DNA from: Gemmatimonadota bacterium
GTDB taxonomy: Bacteria > Gemmatimonadota > Gemmatimonadetes > Longimicrobiales > Gaopeijiaceae
DNA: 15,933 nucleotides
Assembly: GCA_030550695.1 (NCBI GenBank)
Contig: JAUQOX010000039.1
Location: forward strand, 1 to 15,933
Reading direction: 5' to 3'
A program made the position numbers and the translations under genes. Of the stretch, positions 12,966 through 15,933 are shown one piece after another. Numbering within the stretch: the stretch's first letter is position 1; the number at the start of each line of letters is the position of its first letter. The notes beneath the pieces were generated by a model that saw only the letters and a list, made by a program, of their open reading frames with translations, ran no database searches and was not told the origin of the DNA.

Positions 12966-15812
12966 TCATTTCCTTCTTCTATCGGGCACCACCCGAACCG
13001 CCCCCTCCGCCACCGCCTCCCCCACCCGGAGGCGCACCCGGTAGTCTCCCGGTTCCACGTCCACCCAGGAGGGCCGTCGCTGGGGTCCTTGCCCCCCTTC
13101 GGCCGCCTCCCGCCTCAGGTCCCACACCACCCGGTGGATCCCGGGTTCGGCGGGGCCCTCCAAAACGCGGATCACCGAACCCTCGCGATCCAGGATCTCC
13201 ACCCTTGCAGGGGCGACGGATGCCGGCCGGGGCGGGCGCGCCGGCGTTGCGGGCCGGGACATCCCCACGGCGGAAACCCCCGGAGCGGACACCCCCGCCT
13301 CGAGGTCTCCGACCCCTGCCCTTTCTGCTCCCACAAAATAGGTGATGAGCGCCCCGTAAGGCCGATTGGGCCCCACGAAGGGGGCTGCTTTGTTGGAGAG
13401 ATCCCTGGGAGCGGGATAGTAAAGCTCGGCCTCCCGCACCGGAAAGAGATGCACCCTCCGACCTAGAATCTCGCCCCTCATCTCCCCCAAGAAAGACGCA
13501 TCATCAACGATGTAGATCCCCCTTCCGTAGGTTCCCAAAATCAGATCCCCGTCCTTGATCTCGATATCGTTTACCGACACCGGCGGAAGACCACCCCCCA
13601 CCCGGCTCCAGCTCCGTCCGCCGTTCCAAGACAAAAGGAGCCCGTTGTGGACTCCCGCCAGTACGACCTCCGGATGGCCGGGCCACTCCACCACGCAGAG
13701 GACCACGGCTGGGGAGGGCATTCCGCCGGAAATCAAAGTCCAAGACCGTCCGGCGTCGTCGGTCCGGAAGAGGTAGGGACGGAGGTCATTGTGGTAGTGC
13801 CCCGTGAAGGCCACGTAGGCCCGCTCCGGCAAGGAACGGGAGGCGTGGATCGCCGTGACGAAGGGCTGGGGGACGGGCACGGAAAAGTGCCGGGTCAAAG
13901 CTTCCCACGTAGTTCCGCCGTCGGCGCTCCGATGAACGCTCCCGTCGTCGGCCCCCACGTAGAGGAGCCCCCGGCGCAGGGGCGATTCCTCCACGGCCGT
14001 CAGGGTATTGTAGGGTCTCAGGGATGGCTTTAGCCCCAAAATATCCCACGCGGCCGGGTTCTCGTTCTTGGTGAGGTCCCCGCTCACCACCTCCCAGCTC
14101 TCCCCCCGATCGCGGCTGCGAAACAGCTTATTCCCCCCGAAATAGAGGACCTCGGGGTCGTGGGGGGAGATCAGGAGCGGGCTGTTCCAGTTGAATCGGT
14201 ACCGCTCCGCCGTGTCGCGGGGCGTGGGGGCGATGGCCACCGAACGGCCGGTGAGGCGGTCCACCCGCCGGAGGGCTCCGTACTGGGACTCCACGTAAAC
14301 GACCATGGGGTCCAAAGGGTGCACCGCCGGCACAAAGCCGTCGCCGCCCCCCACATTGAAGGCGTCCTCGTTGAGGATCCCCACCCGGGAGTAACTCCAG
14401 GCGGGTACGCCCCAGGTGCCGTTATCCTGCAGACCTCCGTAGACGAGGTACGGATGGCTGTTGTCCACGGCCACGGCGTAGGTTTGGCCGATGGGGAGGT
14501 TGTTCAGGAAGCTCCAGCTCCGGGCACCGTCGAAGGTGACATGGAATCCCCCGTCGTTGCCCAGGAGCATGTGGTCGGGGTTCTTGGGGTCGATCCAGAG
14601 GGCGTGATGATCCACATGGATCCCCCGGGCGGTCCATTCGGTTTCGAAGGTCCGGCCGCCGTCCATCGACACCGCCAGCTGGACCCCCATGACCCAGACC
14701 TTGTTCTCGTTCCAGGGGTCCACGTAGATGTTGCCGTACCAATAGGACGTCCGAATGTCGTTCACCCTGGTCCAGGTGTTCCCCCGATCCTCGGAGCGAT
14801 AGAACCCGCCGGCGCTGTCGCCGATGGCGGCATAGACCACGTTGGGTCGGCTCTTGGCGACGGCGATGGCGATCTTCCCCAAGTTCCCGGTGGGGAGTCC
14901 GTTTTCCAGCTTCTGCCAGGTGTCTCCCCCGTCCAGGGACCGGTAGATCGCCGACCTGGGCCCTCCGGTGAGGTTCCCCCAGGCATGCCGCCTCTGCTGC
15001 CACGTCGCGGCATAGAGGACTCGGCCGTTGTCCTCCATGGCCACTTCGGTGACGCCGGTATGCTCGTCCACGTAGAGGACCTTGCTCCAGGTCCGGCCAC
15101 CGTCCAAGGTACGGAAAAGTCCCCGCTCCTCGTTGGGCCCCCAGCGGTGGCCGGGAGCGGCCACGAACACGATCTCGGGATTCCGGGGGTGGACCACCAC
15201 CCGGTGGATGAAGCGGGTGTCCCCCAGGCCCATGTAGCTCCAGGTCTCCCCCCCGTCCAGGGACCGGTAGACCCCGTGGCCCACGGAAGCCGGCTGTTGC
15301 TCGCCGTTGGCCTCCCCGGTCCCCACCCACAGGACCAGGGGGTCCGACGGGGCCAGGGCCATGTCCCCGATGGAGAGGGTGGGGGCCGCACCGTCGAAGA
15401 TGGGCCGCCAGCTCACCCCGTGGTTCGTGCTCTTGAAGATCCCCCCGGTGGAAGCCGCCACATAGATCACGGCCGGGTTGTGGGGGTCGGCCTCCACGTC
15501 GGAGATCCGCCCGCCGAAGACGGCGGGACCGATGGCTCGCCACGACAGGTTGCGGAAGGGATCGGCGGGCGGTGAGGGCTCAGGGAGCCGAGGGGGTACC
15601 CTCTGGCCCCCGGCCCGGGAAGAGCCGCCCCCCAGGAGGACTGCGGCCCAAAGCCAAAGCGCGAGGGAGGCAGGCCGGACACGGGGCCCCACGAGGGTTC
15701 CCAACCCCGGGGCCGGGGTCCCGGCTCCACAGGCCGGGGAAGGCCGCACCGAGGCCACCGTCCCCTCCACCTTTCCTGCGGAGATCCGGAGCGTTCTTTT
15801 CAGGAGGTTCAT
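12966..15812 (-). CDS. Secreted Asp-box (BNR/sortilin-like) beta-propeller protein, paralog B
   Basis: The protein has 948 residues from the ATG at 15812, which has AAGGAG 7 bases upstream; the longer frame from a GTG at 15899 is less likely. A long n-region (about 45 residues) precedes a hydrophobic core near 49-62 (SLALWLWAAVLLGG), so it is probably exported. The body matches paralog A block by block: WRAIGPAVFGGRISDVEA, VGTGEANGEQQ, VYGGLQDNGTWG and FNWNSPLLISPHDPEVLYFGG. About ten Asp-boxes (SLDGGETW, TLDGGRTW, SEDRGNTW, SADGGTTW, SWNGGRSW) mark propeller blades. The C-terminal part has a repeat-like GVSAPGVSAVG and a Pro/Ala-rich linker (around 13210-13310), then a small beta domain ending in GDYRVRLRVGEA. 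As with paralog A, no catalytic residues can be assigned; a binding or scaffolding role outside the cytoplasm is an inference. The peptidase gene follows on the same strand with a 38-base gap, or a 4-base overlap if its upstream start is used. Confidence 0.87.
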   Translation of the reverse strand: MNLLKRTLRISAGKVEGTVASVRPSPACGAGTPAPGLGTLVGPRVRPASLALWLWAAVLLGGGSSRAGGQRVPPRLPEPSPPADPFRNLSWRAIGPAVFGGRISDVEADPHNPAVIYVAASTGGIFKSTNHGVSWRPIFDGAAPTLSIGDMALAPSDPLVLWVGTGEANGEQQPASVGHGVYRSLDGGETWSYMGLGDTRFIHRVVVHPRNPEIVFVAAPGHRWGPNEERGLFRTLDGGRTWSKVLYVDEHTGVTEVAMEDNGRVLYAATWQQRRHAWGNLTGGPRSAIYRSLDGGDTWQKLENGLPTGNLGKIAIAVAKSRPNVVYAAIGDSAGGFYRSEDRGNTWTRVNDIRTSYWYGNIYVDPWNENKVWVMGVQLAVSMDGGRTFETEWTARGIHVDHHALWIDPKNPDHMLLGNDGGFHVTFDGARSWSFLNNLPIGQTYAVAVDNSHPYLVYGGLQDNGTWGVPAWSYSRVGILNEDAFNVGGGDGFVPAVHPLDPMVVYVESQYGALRRVDRLTGRSVAIAPTPRDTAERYRFNWNSPLLISPHDPEVLYFGGNKLFRSRDRGESWEVVSGDLTKNENPAAWDILGLKPSLRPYNTLTAVEESPLRRGLLYVGADDGSVHRSADGGTTWEALTRHFSVPVPQPFVTAIHASRSLPERAYVAFTGHYHNDLRPYLFRTDDAGRSWTLISGGMPSPAVVLCVVEWPGHPEVVLAGVHNGLLLSWNGGRSWSRVGGGLPPVSVNDIEIKDGDLILGTYGRGIYIVDDASFLGEMRGEILGRRVHLFPVREAELYYPAPRDLSNKAAPFVGPNRPYGALITYFVGAERAGVGDLEAGVSAPGVSAVGMSRPATPARPPRPASVAPARVEILDREGSVIRVLEGPAEPGIHRVVWDLRREAAEGGQGPQRRPSWVDVEPGDYRVRLRVGEAVAEGAVRVVPDRRRK

Positions 15813-15888
15813 GACGGCACTCCTTGCCGGAAGGGGAACGGAGGACAGGATAGCGCGCCACCCCGGGTTAGGGGAGGGACGAAAGGGG
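15813..15888. promoter_or_regulatory. Divergent intergenic region
   Basis: Seventy-six bases separate the starts of propeller paralog B (minus) and the partial oxidoreductase gene (plus). Both ribosome sites are in it: AAGGAG on the minus strand (15820-15825) and GGGAGGG on the plus strand (15872-15878). Promoters for both units are expected here or just inside the neighbouring genes. A minus-strand TATCCT at 15847-15852 could be a -10 box, but no matching -35 was seen. Confidence 0.35.
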
Positions 15889-15933
15889 ATGGAAACCACG
15901 GACTACCTCGTCATCGGCTGCGGCATTGCCGGG
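15889..15933 (+). CDS. FAD-dependent oxidoreductase, N-terminus only (possibly L-aspartate oxidase)
   Basis: Only 15 codons are in the window: METTDYLVIGCGIAG. The hydrophobic strand followed by G-x-G-x-x-G is the ADP-binding start of a Rossmann fold in FAD or NAD(P) enzymes. L-aspartate oxidase (NadB, first step of de novo NAD synthesis) commonly begins with a very similar MxTDxLVIGSGIAG, but other flavoproteins do too. The ATG has GGGAGGG about 10 bases upstream. It is transcribed away from propeller paralog B. Confidence 0.6.
   Translation, partial: METTDYLVIGCGIAG

Noticed and set aside
12985..13035. C-rich low-complexity tract on the + strand
   Set aside because: It is ordinary codons of the propeller C-terminus read on the opposite strand and has no repeat unit suggesting a regulatory or mobile role.
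14160..15575. Long open frame on the + strand (471 codons) inside the minus-strand propeller gene
   Set aside because: It lies opposite a gene with clear Asp-box repeats. Its composition (Gly, Val, Pro, His, Asp) is what the reverse strand of such GC-rich codons gives, and it has no recognisable motif.

Overview
The window is a GC-rich bacterial segment (about two thirds G+C by eye, not computed) in which almost every base is coding. Two large secreted Asp-box propeller proteins, a secreted M24 peptidase and a compact Trp operon fit Gemmatimonadota or a related GC-rich, Gram-negative-type lineage best. That placement is inferred from gene style only; no rRNA or marker gene is present.

Left part (1-4384, + strand): the 3' end of an operon for tryptophan and its entry step. 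It runs trpC (cut by the window edge) fused in frame to trpF, then trpB, trpA, and a type I-beta DAHP synthase. trpA overlaps the trpB stop by 1 base, and the DAHP synthase start overlaps the trpA stop by 4 bases, so translation is probably coupled. The products carry out the last steps of Trp synthesis (CdRP formation and isomerisation, then the two tryptophan synthase half-reactions) plus the first committed step of the shikimate pathway.

Middle (4385-11308, + strand): a class III PLP aminotransferase of unknown substrate, with a candidate promoter upstream. It is followed by a secreted Asp-box/BNR beta-propeller protein and then two ADP-ribosylglycohydrolase (ARH/DraG-type) genes that overlap by 7 bases. 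The two ARH proteins belong to clearly different branches of the family.

Right part (11309-15888, - strand): a second secreted Asp-box propeller protein, paralogous to the first, followed by a secreted M24B (Xaa-Pro aminopeptidase-like) metallopeptidase in the same transcription direction. The two propeller genes therefore face each other across the ARH pair. At the right edge, a divergent + strand gene begins with an FAD-binding Rossmann N-terminus; L-aspartate oxidase is possible.

No tRNA, rRNA, CRISPR array, transposase or phage gene was seen. The longest non-coding stretches are 189, 168 and 146 bases, so no gap exceeds 300 bases. The least ordinary parts are the tandem ARH genes without a visible ADP-ribosyltransferase, the inverted propeller paralogs around them, and the propeller-peptidase pair.
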